DNA of 38,510 nucleotides from Alphaproteobacteria bacterium (GTDB taxonomy: Bacteria; Pseudomonadota; Alphaproteobacteria; Sphingomonadales; Emcibacteraceae), in the NCBI GenBank assembly GCA_024280095.1, contig JAJRQU010000156.1:1-38510 (forward strand), given 5' to 3'. The notes under the pieces were generated by a model. It was not told where the DNA came from. It did no database searches and saw nothing but the letters and a program-made list of their open reading frames with translations. A program made the position numbers and the translations under genes. Each line of letters opens with the position of its first letter. The stretch's first letter is position 1. Below are positions 25,798 through 35,000 of this stretch, piece after piece.

Positions 25798-26034
25798 ATG
25801 ACAAATTTTGTATCAACATACAATTTCATGGATCTGTTGAAGGACAAAGGTTTTGCTCCTCAGACAGATGTAACAACAAGTGACTTACGGTCCATTTTTA
25901 ATGGATGGGTTGGGGACATGTCTTCGAAGATAGAGCTGCCGACCGAGCATTATGACTTTATGGATCTTATGCATGATAAAGGTTTTGTACCTGTACCAAG
26001 CAATGACAATGACTTGACTAAAAAAGTCGCCTAA
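25798..26034 (+). CDS. small protein with two FMDL-DKGF repeats, unknown function
   Basis: I do not recognise this 78-residue protein. It contains two copies of one motif: YNFMDLLKDKGFAP at residues 8-21 and YDFMDLMHDKGFVP at residues 47-60. The consensus is Y(N/D)FMDL-x2-DKGFxP. The linker between the copies is polar with one hydrophobic patch (LRSIFNGWVGDM). There is no signal peptide, membrane segment or cysteine, so it is probably cytoplasmic. Support for a real gene comes from the ATG with AAAGG about nine bases upstream, the repeated motif preserved in frame, and a strong terminator 18 bases after the stop. It is probably transcribed alone. A peptide-binding or adaptor-like role is one possibility, but nothing proves it. 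Confidence 0.72.
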   Translation: MTNFVSTYNFMDLLKDKGFAPQTDVTTSDLRSIFNGWVGDMSSKIELPTEHYDFMDLMHDKGFVPVPSNDNDLTKKVA

Positions 26035-26052
26035 TTGCCAAGATGTTTATTT

Positions 26053-26088
26053 GCCCGTGATGTATCATGGCCCATCACGGGCTTTTTT
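26053..26088 (+). terminator. rho-independent terminator after the small two-repeat protein
   Basis: GCCCGTGATG (26053-26062) pairs perfectly with CATCACGGGC (26073-26082) around a ten-base loop, followed by six T. It marks the end of the 25798-26034 transcript. Confidence 0.92.
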
Positions 26089-26099
26089 GTGCTTCATTA

Positions 26100-26171
26100 T
26101 TTTTGTCTTAACATAGGCTTACTGTTTTTGTCTTAACATAAGACTTACTGTTTTTGTCTTAACATAAGACT
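26100..26171. repeat. three tandem copies of a 25-26 bp unit at the prmA 3' end
   Basis: A unit beginning TTTTTGTCTTAACATA occurs at 26100-26124, 26125-26150 and 26151-26171 (last copy partial). The second and third copies are identical over 21 bases; the first differs by a substitution and a one-base gap. Each of the last two units contains the dyad GTCTTA-ACA-TAAGAC. The third copy encodes the end of PrmA (LMLRQKQ), and the stop (26145-26147) lies in the second. The repeats thus look like duplications of the gene end. Confidence 0.85.
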
Positions 26172-27080
26172 GTGCCACTCGCCCCTAACGTATCGCCGGA
26201 TCAGTTCCATCCCCTCATTTGCATAGGCCGCACATACGGCGGCTTCCTGCGTTCCGAGCAAGCCGGATAAAATCAAGCTCCCGCCCATCGACAGATTAGC
26301 TGTAATATCAGGGGCCATTTCCTGCAGGGGTTTTGCCAGAATATTGGCGACGATCACATCATAAGGCCCTGCGGTGCCAAGATCAGTATCTTGAAAGCCA
26401 TCGCTGGTCAAGGCGGCAAGGCCCGCCTTACCTGACCCGAGGCTAACGACAGCAATCTGGTTAGCCTCCGCATTCTGAATTGTGGTTTGCACGGCGATGG
26501 GGTCAATATCACTGGCGACAATGGTAATGGGCCATAGGCGGCTCATGGCAAGGGCAAGCAAGCCCGAACCACAGCCCAGATCAAGGGCGGTTTTAGGCCT
26601 GTTCGCGCCTTTAAGTTCCTGTTTAAATTCTTGTGACAATTCCCCAATAGCCAAAAGACATCCATGGGTGGTTTCATGCTGGCCCGTGCCAAAAGCCTGC
26701 CCGGCCTCAACCAGAAGGCTAATCCGGTCATGGGGTATTTTATCGCTATCATGGCTGCCGTAAATAAAAAATGGCTTGGCATCAACGGGCTTTAGCAATT
26801 TCTGAGATTCCGAGACCCAATCCCTTTCAGCGACAACAGACAGGCCAAGATCAGCCTTGGTCATGTCAAAATCAGGCAGAATCGCCAATAGTCTTTGCCG
26901 GAGCATCGGCAGATCGGGTTTATGGGTGAAGAAGGCCTCCAAAAGGCGGATCGTTCCGCCGCCGCTTATCTCAAAATCGGACAGGGTCGGGAATGCCTCC
27001 GGATCAAGTCCATAAAGTATTTCTTCCATAAGGGGGATCAGATTTTGATCGACCTTTAAATTAATTTTCCAGCTTGTCAT
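26145..27080 (-). CDS. prmA: 50S ribosomal protein L11 methyltransferase PrmA
   Basis: PrmA methylates ribosomal protein L11 on several lysines and its N-terminus using SAM. The 311 residues show an N-terminal substrate-recognition domain, then the linker AGQAFGTGQHETTHGCLLAI. The SAM-binding motif TALDLGCGSGLLALAMSRL, the acidic motif VASDIDPIAVQTT, and YDVIVANILAKPLQEMAPDI follow. All are diagnostic of PrmA. The C-terminal residues LMLRQKQ are encoded in the last unit of a tandem repeat that continues beyond the stop. It diverges from the DUF2807 genes. Confidence 0.95.
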   Translation of the reverse strand: MTSWKINLKVDQNLIPLMEEILYGLDPEAFPTLSDFEISGGGTIRLLEAFFTHKPDLPMLRQRLLAILPDFDMTKADLGLSVVAERDWVSESQKLLKPVDAKPFFIYGSHDSDKIPHDRISLLVEAGQAFGTGQHETTHGCLLAIGELSQEFKQELKGANRPKTALDLGCGSGLLALAMSRLWPITIVASDIDPIAVQTTIQNAEANQIAVVSLGSGKAGLAALTSDGFQDTDLGTAGPYDVIVANILAKPLQEMAPDITANLSMGGSLILSGLLGTQEAAVCAAYANEGMELIRRYVRGEWHSLMLRQKQ

Positions 27081-27304
27081 ATATTTCTTTTAATTCCTTA
27101 TTCAGGTCACCTTTATCAACCTGTTGCATTATACAGGGGTTATTTTTTTGCGGTTAATAATCTTTGTTATCTGGCTGTTTTTCAATAATAGGCGTGTGAA
27201 ATGCGATCAGTATCATCGATTCTGAGACAAACCACCTGCTGATCTATTGCAAAGACAGGGCGTGCTCCTGTATGATATGAGGATTGAGCAAAAGGATACT
27301 GACA

Positions 27305-28057
27305 ATGAAATTTTTACTGACGCCATTGATGATGGCAATCGTGGCTACCTCTCTTTCCCCCCTTGCGTCGGCAGAGACCAGGGAAATTACCCTTGCCAGT
27401 TTTTCGAAGGTGAATGTTAATGTGCCTATTGATTTTGTTGTCGCCGTAGGTAAAAAACAGTCTTTTACCATGGAAGGGCCAGATGAAGTTCTGGCGCAGA
27501 TCAAAGTCGAAGTCAAAGATGGTACATTGGACATCAGAAAGAAAAGACGTTTCAAAATAATCGAAAAAATCTCTGTGAAAATATCCATGGAAGATTTAAC
27601 CAAATTCGTTATTAATGGCGCGTCTGATGGCAAAATCAGTAATGTGGACAGTAAAATATTCGCGCTTACAATTAACGGATCTGGAGATGTGGTTATTGAG
27701 GGCAAAAGCGATGAGCTGACCGTGACAATCAATGGCTCCGGTGACGTTAAAAGTCAAAGCTTTAATTCGGCAGAGCTATCGGCAAATATCAATGGCTCGG
27801 GCGATATTGCTCTTGCCGGGGAATGTGAAAAGCTTGATCTGTCCATAAGAGGTTCTGGCAATTTTTCAGGCCGCAAGCTGACCTGCGCAAGCGTTAACGC
27901 CAGTATCCGCGGAACTGGAAATGCGACTTTTTATGCCAGTTCAGCCCTTGAGATTCGCACAAACGGCCGTTCGGATGTGAATGTTTATGGTAACCCAGAA
28001 TCCATCCGAAACCGGTCCAGCGGCAGTTCCGATTTTGTGGTTCATGAGGGTAAATGA
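27305..28057 (+). CDS. secreted DUF2807 (GIN domain) beta-solenoid protein, copy 1
   Basis: This is a 250-residue exported protein. A signal peptide (LLTPLMMAIVATSLSPLASA) is followed by a DUF2807 / putative autotransporter-adhesin-head GIN domain. The domain is built of repeats with the turn motif INGSGD: INGSGDVVIEG, INGSGDVKSQS, INGSGDIALAG, then diverged IRGSGNFSG and IRGTGNATF. Such repeats predict a right-handed beta-helix. The start at 27305 has AAAGGA about nine bases upstream. A close paralogue follows 57 bases downstream on the same strand, probably in one operon. Function is unknown; related domains occur in envelope proteins. There is no lipobox, and a surface or periplasmic location is inferred. 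Confidence 0.87.
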   Translation: MKFLLTPLMMAIVATSLSPLASAETREITLASFSKVNVNVPIDFVVAVGKKQSFTMEGPDEVLAQIKVEVKDGTLDIRKKRRFKIIEKISVKISMEDLTKFVINGASDGKISNVDSKIFALTINGSGDVVIEGKSDELTVTINGSGDVKSQSFNSAELSANINGSGDIALAGECEKLDLSIRGSGNFSGRKLTCASVNASIRGTGNATFYASSALEIRTNGRSDVNVYGNPESIRNRSSGSSDFVVHEGK

Positions 28058-28114
28058 CATCTTTATATCAGTGTGTTATAACGCTGTTTTAAAGGGCTTT
28101 AAGTAGGTGACGTC

Positions 28115-28891
28115 ATGAATTATTTAAAACTTTTAGCTATCGCCACCTTTGCGATTGGCGCCATTTTATATCTGGCTGCTGCTGATGATCATGATGTCGT
28201 TGTTGGGGATCAGGATTATGATCTGGGCGAATATGTTAAAATTACCGTGAATAGCGCGGTAGATCTAAAAGTGCGCGCGGGCGGTGAGTATGGCCTTAAT
28301 GTCAAGGCTGATGAAGCTGACCTGAAAAAACTCAAGATTTATGTCAAAGGCAAAACTCTGGTTATTGAGAATAAGCAGGATATTTTCAATTCATGGAATG
28401 GCACGCCGCCAGAAATCATGATTTCCCTGCCCTTGTTGCAAAAATTCACGCTCAACAGCTCTTCTGAAGTAGAAATAAACCATATCCATGGCAGTTTTTT
28501 TAAGGTTATGCTGAATGGATCTGGCAGCATTCTTTTTGACGGGGCCAGTGATGTGTTATATGCCAGAATCAATGGCTCGGGCACGATTGACAGCGGCTCA
28601 TTTGATGTGGGAAAAGAGGCCGTCATTGTTATTAATGGCAGCGGTGATATGTCTCTGGCCGGAAAATGCCGTAATCTTGAGGCTGAAATCAATGGGTCTG
28701 GCGATTTTACGGGCCGTGATTTTACCTGTGAAAAGGTTGAGGTGGATATCGTAGGATCAGGCGATCTTGATGTTTATGCCAGTGAGGAACTTGACGTGGA
28801 TATTATCGGTTCTGGCACGGTCAATGTTTTTGGCAAGCCACAGCATGTCAAGGATCGTTCACGTAAAAAAAATCATGTGACCATAAAGTAA
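28115..28891 (+). CDS. secreted DUF2807 (GIN domain) beta-solenoid protein, copy 2
   Basis: This 258-residue paralogue of the preceding gene has its own signal peptide (LLAIATFAIGAILYLAAA, then DDHD). Its turn motifs include LNGSGSILFDG, INGSGTIDSGS, INGSGDMSLAG, INGSGDFTGRD, IVGSGDLDVY and IIGSGTVNVF. It aligns with copy 1 from the N-terminal strand (VKITVNSAVDLKVRAGG) to the end (NVFGKPQHVKDRS against NVYGNPESIRNRS), so the pair arose by tandem duplication and has diverged strongly. The ATG has AGGTGA at good spacing. It converges on uvrD with 34 bases between the ends. Function is unknown. Confidence 0.87.
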   Translation: MNYLKLLAIATFAIGAILYLAAADDHDVVVGDQDYDLGEYVKITVNSAVDLKVRAGGEYGLNVKADEADLKKLKIYVKGKTLVIENKQDIFNSWNGTPPEIMISLPLLQKFTLNSSSEVEINHIHGSFFKVMLNGSGSILFDGASDVLYARINGSGTIDSGSFDVGKEAVIVINGSGDMSLAGKCRNLEAEINGSGDFTGRDFTCEKVEVDIVGSGDLDVYASEELDVDIIGSGTVNVFGKPQHVKDRSRKKNHVTIK

Positions 28892-28913
28892 TGGTGACAT
28901 TAATTTTAGCCGC

Positions 28914-28934
28914 TATGCAGGCCAGTTATGCAGG
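28914..28934. repeat. direct repeat at the uvrD stop codon
   Basis: TATGCAGG occurs at 28914-28921 and again at 28927-28934, 13 bases apart. The second copy overlaps the reverse-strand stop of uvrD (28926-28928). Confidence 0.45.
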
Positions 28935-31247
28935 ACTGACGAAACTGTCCATGACTTTTCGTTGCGAGCCATTTTCAAAATCAACGTCCAGCTTGTTTCC
29001 GTCCAAAGTGATAACCGCGCCATAACCGAACTTATCGTGGAAGACGCGGTCGCCAACCTTAAAGGCAGAGGCAATGTTTTTTTCTTTGCGGCCTGTTGAT
29101 TTAAAGGGCGCGCCAGGGGGCAAATTACCTTTTGCCCGGCTGCGGTCCAATTGTGGTTTCGGGCTACTCAGACCATATCCCGTATCATATCCTGTCGCCC
29201 AATTAGGGGGTGAGTTTGCTTGATCGTGGCTTGTTGCCTGACCATACATGCCTTGCGGCTTGTTGAATTCCACATGGGCCTCCGGCAGTTCATTGATAAA
29301 GCGGGACGGGATGGGACTGGTGCGGTTGCCGTAAAGATAGCGCGAAGATACATGGAAGATATGGGCTTCTTTTTTGGCGCGGGTCAGGCCGACATAAGCC
29401 AGACGTCTCTCTTCTTCAAGTCCTTTTTCGCCCTGTTCTTCCAATGATTTTTTGCTGGGAAACAGCTCTTCTTCCCAGCCGGGAAGGAAGACGGTTTCAA
29501 ATTCCAGTCCCTTTGAGCCATGAAGGGTCATGATGTTGACTTTATCCTGAACATCATTCTGTGAATTTTCCATAACAAGCGCGATATGTTCCAGAAAATC
29601 TTCCAGCCCTTCAAAAGGCTCCATGGCCCGAACCAGTTCATTAAGATTTTCAAGCTTGCCTTCTGAATCAGGGGACTTGTCCTGGCGCCACATTTGGGTA
29701 TAACCACTTTCCTCCAAAATACTTTCGGTCAGGGCCAGATGATCACCATCCTCTGCCTGTTCCCGCCAGCGGTCGAAATCCTCCAAAAGTTTCCGCAGCG
29801 TATTTTTGGCTTTGCCGCGCAGGTCATCACCGTCAATGATCATATGGGCGGCCTTGGCAAGGGAGCAGCTTTGACTTCGGGAAATCGCGTGCAGTTTTTT
29901 GACGGTCGCCTCCCCAAGGCCGCGCTTTGGTACATTTATAATACGCTCAAATGCCAAGCTGTCATTGGGGTTGTGAATATGGCGCAGATAGGCCGTTACA
30001 TCACGGATTTCGGCGCGTTCATAAAAACGAAAGCCGCCAATTATTCGGTGCGGCAGACCAACTGTTAGAAATCGTTCTTCAAATTCGCGGGTTTGAAAAC
30101 CAGCCCGAACAAGGATGGCCATTTCGCTTAAATTTTGCTTTTTGCGTTGACGATCTTCGATCATTTCACCAATATTACGAGCTTCTTCGCGGCCATCCCA
30201 TACGGGGTTTACGGTAATTTTCTCGCCGCCCTCCCTATCAGTCCAAAGGGTTTTTCCAAGCCGGTTCTCATTGGATTCTATCAGGCCGCCGGATGCGCCC
30301 AATATATGATTGGTGGAACGATAATTCTGTTCCAGCCGGACTATTTTTGCCCCCTCAAAATCTTTTTCGAACCGCAGGATATTACCGACCTCTGCCCCGC
30401 GCCAGCCATATATGGATTGATCATCATCACCAACGCAGCAGATATTCTTGTGATTTTGCGCGAGCAGCCTGAGCAAAAGATATTGCGCCACATTGGTATC
30501 CTGATATTCATCCACCAGAATATAACGGAACCGCCGTTGATAATCCGCCAGAATGTCGGCATTATTTTGAAATAATGTCAGGCACAGCAAAATTAAATCA
30601 CCAAAATCTACGGCATTCAATATTTTGAGCCTTGCCTGATATTCAGCGTACAGGGTTATGGCCTTGCCGTCGGCGTAATTATGGGCTTCTTCCGAGGGAA
30701 CTTGAGAGGCCCGCAACCCGCGATTTTTCCAGCCATCAATCAAGCCGGCCATCACGCGGGGGTTCCATCTTTTCTCATCAATATCATGGCTGCGGACGAT
30801 CTGCTTGACAAGGCGCAGTTGGTCATCGGAATCCAAAATGGTAAAATTGCTTGCCAGCCCCACTTGCGTACTGTGTTTGCGCAGAATCTTAACGCCAATG
30901 GCATGAAAAGTGCCAAGCCAATACATGCTTTCGACCGCATCGCCGATGATCCGGCCAACCCGTTGTTTCATTTCCTGGGCCGCTTTATTGGTGAAAGTCA
31001 CCGCGAGAATCTGTCCCGGAAAAGCGTTTCCCGTGGCCAGAATATGGGCAAGCCGTGTGATCAGAACACGGGTTTTCCCCGTTCCCGCCCCGGCCAGTAC
31101 CAACAAGGGGCCATCTATGGTTTCAACCGCTTGTTTTTGAGGCGGGTTCAAGCCGCTTAGATATTCAGGAAGAGCATCTGTTACCGGTTCTGCCGTAAAA
31201 GGTATATTATCGGCGCCGAAATTATCAAGGTCAAAGGGGTCAGACAT
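28926..31247 (-). CDS. UvrD/PcrA-type superfamily 1 DNA helicase
   Basis: This 773-residue 3'-5' DNA helicase acts in nucleotide excision and mismatch repair and replication-fork maintenance. The Q motif LNPPQKQAVETIDGPLLVLA leads into Walker A GAGTGKT (residues 53-59). Other motifs are TFTNKAAQEMKQRV (Ia), ILVDEYQDTN (II), VGDDDQSIYGWRGA (III), RLEQNYRST (IV), VNIMTLHGSKGLEFETVFLP (V) and RRLAYVGLTRAKKE (VI). The C-terminus has the PcrA/UvrD tudor-like domain (VGDRVFHDKFGYGAVITLDG) that can contact RNA polymerase. Length is slightly above E. coli UvrD (720). It lies 29 bases downstream of the thioesterase gene on the same strand. UvrD and PcrA cannot be told apart from sequence alone. Confidence 0.94.
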   Translation of the reverse strand: MSDPFDLDNFGADNIPFTAEPVTDALPEYLSGLNPPQKQAVETIDGPLLVLAGAGTGKTRVLITRLAHILATGNAFPGQILAVTFTNKAAQEMKQRVGRIIGDAVESMYWLGTFHAIGVKILRKHSTQVGLASNFTILDSDDQLRLVKQIVRSHDIDEKRWNPRVMAGLIDGWKNRGLRASQVPSEEAHNYADGKAITLYAEYQARLKILNAVDFGDLILLCLTLFQNNADILADYQRRFRYILVDEYQDTNVAQYLLLRLLAQNHKNICCVGDDDQSIYGWRGAEVGNILRFEKDFEGAKIVRLEQNYRSTNHILGASGGLIESNENRLGKTLWTDREGGEKITVNPVWDGREEARNIGEMIEDRQRKKQNLSEMAILVRAGFQTREFEERFLTVGLPHRIIGGFRFYERAEIRDVTAYLRHIHNPNDSLAFERIINVPKRGLGEATVKKLHAISRSQSCSLAKAAHMIIDGDDLRGKAKNTLRKLLEDFDRWREQAEDGDHLALTESILEESGYTQMWRQDKSPDSEGKLENLNELVRAMEPFEGLEDFLEHIALVMENSQNDVQDKVNIMTLHGSKGLEFETVFLPGWEEELFPSKKSLEEQGEKGLEEERRLAYVGLTRAKKEAHIFHVSSRYLYGNRTSPIPSRFINELPEAHVEFNKPQGMYGQATSHDQANSPPNWATGYDTGYGLSSPKPQLDRSRAKGNLPPGAPFKSTGRKEKNIASAFKVGDRVFHDKFGYGAVITLDGNKLDVDFENGSQRKVMDSFVSPA

Positions 31248-31276
31248 GGTTTCTATATACTTTATATTGATCTGAA

Positions 31277-31777
31277 TTACAGGTTTTTTTTAGGCCTGCG
31301 AATAGCAATGGAACGGCCCATTTCGCGGGGAATGCCATATATTTTATGCTTTTCCACAGTTTGGCGCAGAATATCCATTTTATCTTGATCAAAGCGGGCG
31401 GGCATTCTGGTATCCATATTCACATGGAGAGAAATCTGCTCCATGGTGGCGGACAGAATTGCGCTGTTTCCATGGAAAAGTCGCATGAAACAATGGATGA
31501 ATTTGCTATCCATATCAAGCAGTTGGAAGTGAACACAGATCGGGTCATCCTGTTTTAATTCATGCTGGTAGGTGACATGGCTTTCCAGCACAAAAATCGA
31601 CTTGCCATTTTCCTTGGTGTAATGTGAACCAAGGTCAATATCTTCCAGAAAATTGGTCATGGCCTGATCAAATAGAACGGTATAATAGGCCATATTCATA
31701 TGACCATTAAAATCTATCCATTCTTCCTTAACGCTTGTTTCAAGAAGAATAGGCCCATATTTTTCTTCTTTAGGCAT
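31277..31777 (-). CDS. hot-dog fold acyl-CoA thioesterase family protein
   Basis: This 166-residue protein is a single hot-dog domain of the 4-hydroxybenzoyl-CoA thioesterase type. The diagnostic active-site region is EEWIDFNGHMNMAYYTVLFD followed by QAMTNFLEDI, with the Asp and His-Met pattern of the family. The next strand is FVLESHVTYQHELKQDD. Proteins of this kind include carnitine-related betainyl-CoA thioesterases, but the substrate cannot be determined here. It sits just upstream of the helicase gene, probably as a shared transcript, with no obvious functional link. No signal peptide is seen, so it is cytoplasmic. Confidence 0.85.
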   Translation of the reverse strand: MPKEEKYGPILLETSVKEEWIDFNGHMNMAYYTVLFDQAMTNFLEDIDLGSHYTKENGKSIFVLESHVTYQHELKQDDPICVHFQLLDMDSKFIHCFMRLFHGNSAILSATMEQISLHVNMDTRMPARFDQDKMDILRQTVEKHKIYGIPREMGRSIAIRRPKKNL

Positions 31778-31940
31778 ATTTTATATCTATTATTCGCGGG
31801 AATTGTATTTTCTTTTGCGCTGTTATCTCTTAAGCGTATCAATTTGTCATCTAAATATTTGAAAATTTTATGGGAAAATAAGAAAACTATTAATCTCTTT
31901 AGGCAATACTGCTCATATAGTTTGAGATAGGAACTCGGTC

Positions 31941-31998
31941 TGACTTATTTTAACCATGGTCATAATATACTAAAATAAGTCATATTATGGCCATGGTT
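31941..31998. repeat. interleaved inverted repeats A-B-A'-B' upstream of asmA
   Basis: Arm A TGACTTATTTTA (31941-31952) is perfectly complementary to A' TAAAATAAGTCA (31971-31982). Arm B AACCATGGTCATAATA (31952-31967) is complementary to B' TATTATGGCCATGGTT (31983-31998) except for one position that makes a G-T wobble. The order is A, B, A', B', so the 12-bp and 16-bp stems cannot both form fully. No T tract follows either, so it is not a simple terminator. It could be a two-state RNA or DNA structure or a set of protein binding sites. Confidence 0.85.
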
Positions 31999-32053
31999 AT
32001 TGTGTCATCTACAATCCCATTATGATACAAATAAAAGATAAGATAAGATGGTT

Positions 32054-32070
32054 TTCGGTTAAATACCGAA
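32054..32070 (+). promoter_or_regulatory. small hairpin in the asmA leader
   Basis: TTCGGT and ACCGAA form a six-bp stem around the loop TAAAT, about 25 bases before the asmA start and just upstream of its ribosome binding site. A regulatory role is possible but unproven. Confidence 0.35.
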
Positions 32071-32095
32071 TTTAAAAGGGTAGGCGGAGAAGAAA

Positions 32096-35000
32096 TTGAA
32101 AAAGCTGGGCATTGGCTTTGGGATATTAATCACATTATTGATTGGGGTAATTTTAATTGTTCCAAGTTTTCTTAATTGGAATGAATATAAAACCCAAATT
32201 GAACGAACCGCATCGGCCTACACGGGGCGGGACGTAAAAATTAAAGGCGACATTTCTCTGTCTTTTTTGCCGATGACGGCGCTTTCCGTAAAAGATGTCA
32301 CCATGTCCAATATAGAGGGCGGGAAGGCCGAACATATCCTGTCCCTTAAATCTCTTGATATACAGGTGAGCTTCCCTTCCGCCTTGTCTTCTCTATTCGG
32401 GGGGCGGGTGAAGGTGAAGAAATTTATCCTTGTCGACCCGATCGTTGCCTTGGAAGTCTTAAGTGATGGCAGGGTAAACTGGATATTGGATGATCAGAAT
32501 ACCGCTGCGGCAAAACAGGCGACCACGAAAGATATTAGCCTTGAAAATTTTCAGATCGTTAATGGACAAATCAGCTTCGAAGATATGGCCTCCAAACAGA
32601 TGGAGCTGCTCAGAAAGATCAATGCCAATGTGCAGGCCGACAGCATTAAGGGCCCTTTCGTTATTGCCGGCAGTGCGCGCTATAAGGGATTGGGCGTTGA
32701 TCTGGATTTAAAGCTCGGGAAAAACAGGCAAGGCAAGAAAATGCCCGTAACGCTTGCGCTGTTGACGCTGGACCGGCGCGTCTCTGCCAAAGTGATTGGC
32801 GGCATTATGTTCAATGAAAAATCTAATGAAAAGTCTTTGGCTTTTACCGGAAAGCTGGAAATGGCCGCCGGTGAGGCGGGGGATCTTTTAAATGCTGTTG
32901 ATCGCTTTAAAGGTTTGAAAAACCCTGATCATTTGAAAATAGGCCAGGCGTTTTCATTGGATACAGTGGTTGAAGTGCGGCATGATAAAATCATCGTCAA
33001 TGAGGTGAATATGCGCATTGGCCAGAGCCGCGGGCAGGGGAACGGACATATTATCCTTGGGAAAGAAATTAATATTCAGGCGGCATTGTCTATTAATAAA
33101 CTGGATATAGACCCGTTATTGCCAGCTCTTGAAGAGTATCAAAAAAATCGGACGGGTGAGATCGCCGCGCCCCTGCAAAAAGCGGACGTGGAGGCAAGTA
33201 CTATATTGAATCGCCTGTCAGGTAACCTTGACCTGAAACTTGGCGCGTTAAAATATAATGATAAAATTGCCAGCCAGATCGTGCTGAAATTATCTGCCAA
33301 AGAGGGTGTCATTGCTATTTCAACATTACAGGCCCGCATGCCCGGCGGCGCGTCGGTAGCATTCAAGGGTCAGGTCACGCCGCCAGATGCTCAGGAAAAA
33401 ACCCCCATAACGTTAACCGGTGACATGACGGTGAATGCCAGTAACCTGCGGGGTATGCTGGATTGGCTTAAGTTGGATACAGCAGATATTCCGGCCGGGC
33501 AATTAACGCAATTTTCCTATAAAAGTGGCCTAAGGGTAACGGCTGATCTGGTGCAGTTATATGAAATGAATGGCAAGCTGGACGCCGTTAATTATAACGG
33601 CGGTATATCCTACGCCCTTTCCGCGCGGCCGTCTTATGGTATCAACCTTAATTTAGAAAACCTCAACCTTGATTCTTATGTGATCACGGAAAAATCCCCG
33701 GAAAATAAAAAATCAGATGAAAAGATAGATTTAAAAAAGATATTCGAGCGGCTTAGTGAATTTGATGCCAATTATAACATAACGTTATCAAATGTTACGG
33801 CCGGGGGCTTTAAAATTCGTTCCGGTCAATTGAATGGGACACTTCTGGGCGGAGAGCTTGACGCAAAAATCATAAATTTTAGGGATATTTTCGGCGTAAA
33901 TATAGAGGCTTCTGGCAGGGGCGCGAATTTTGGCAGTAAGCCAGAATTTACGCTGGCTCTGTCTGCCGATGCCAAATCGCTGGCCGGGGTGCAAAGAAAT
34001 ATCAAAAGTGATTATTTTATAGACCTTCGCAAATTAGGTAAAATGAAGCTTGCTGGTTCCATTTCCTCAACATTAGAGAGAATGGATGTGGATTTAAAGT
34101 CCAGTTTTGGGGTGAAGAAGCTTAATGTGATTGGGACAATTCGCAGCGCAACTTTGAAGAAGTTTCCCGATATTGGCAGTGCCAGTCTGGACATTGATCT
34201 CCAGTCCACAAGCCTTGCCGCCTTGGTGGATCAACTGGATTTAGGCATGGCGAAACCACGGGCCGCTGATGATCGTCCTGTACGGCTAAGGGGCCGCATC
34301 AAGACAAGTTCAGATATTGTGGATATTGACGGAAAAATAAATATAGCTGCGGGAGAAATATTGATTATCGGCAGAAAAAAAGGCAAAGGCAAAACGGGAA
34401 CTGTTGATTTAGCCGTTGATTTGAAAGGCGCAGAGACGCGCGAATTCATTCGCGGTTTAGGTATTGATTTCAAACCATCAGCAAAGAAACTTGGGGGCAT
34501 TGTGCTTAAGATGAATGTGGCGGGTGTGGGCGACAAGTATGTTATCAAAAATATTGCCGGTGATGTGGGGCCGGTAAAATTGAGCGGTTCTGGTAAATTA
34601 AATATGGCAGCGATCAAGCCTGTCTTTGACTTTAACATAAAGGCCGGCGACATTCCCTTGCATGATTTCTTAGGAAAAGAGATTAAAACTAGTAAATCTG
34701 GTCAAGCGTCAAAATCATATGGCCAATGGGAAAAGTCGGCCATGGATTTGTCGTTATTTTCTCAATATGAGGGCCGCGTCCGAATTTCGGCGGGAAGTTT
34801 GACCTATAATAAATATATTTTTGAAAATCCGGCTTTTGAAGCAATTCTGAAGGATGGGCTACTCTCGGTAAATAATTTTACGGGCCGATTGTTTGGCGGC
34901 GATGTCGCGTTATCGGGGACTTTTGGCGGCGCTGGCAGGCCCAAAATGGCCCTGAATATGACCTTGAAGAAGGCTTCATTATCTGCGGCGACAACATCGT

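Larger units (their letters stand above)
31778..32095. other. 318-base intergenic region between divergent thioesterase and asmA genes
   Basis: This gap holds no gene I can support. It contains the interleaved inverted repeats at 31941-31998, a 5' leader hairpin at 32054-32070, and the asmA ribosome binding site (GGAG at about 32085). The part nearest the thioesterase gene is AT-rich without visible order. Confidence 0.6.

Noticed and set aside
26100-26171. three regular repeats as a small CRISPR array
   Set aside because: The units abut with no spacers and encode the end of prmA, so they are tandem duplications.
31700-31930. 76-codon plus-strand frame near the thioesterase start
   Set aside because: A third of it overlaps the thioesterase gene antisense; the rest is AT-rich with low-complexity residues.
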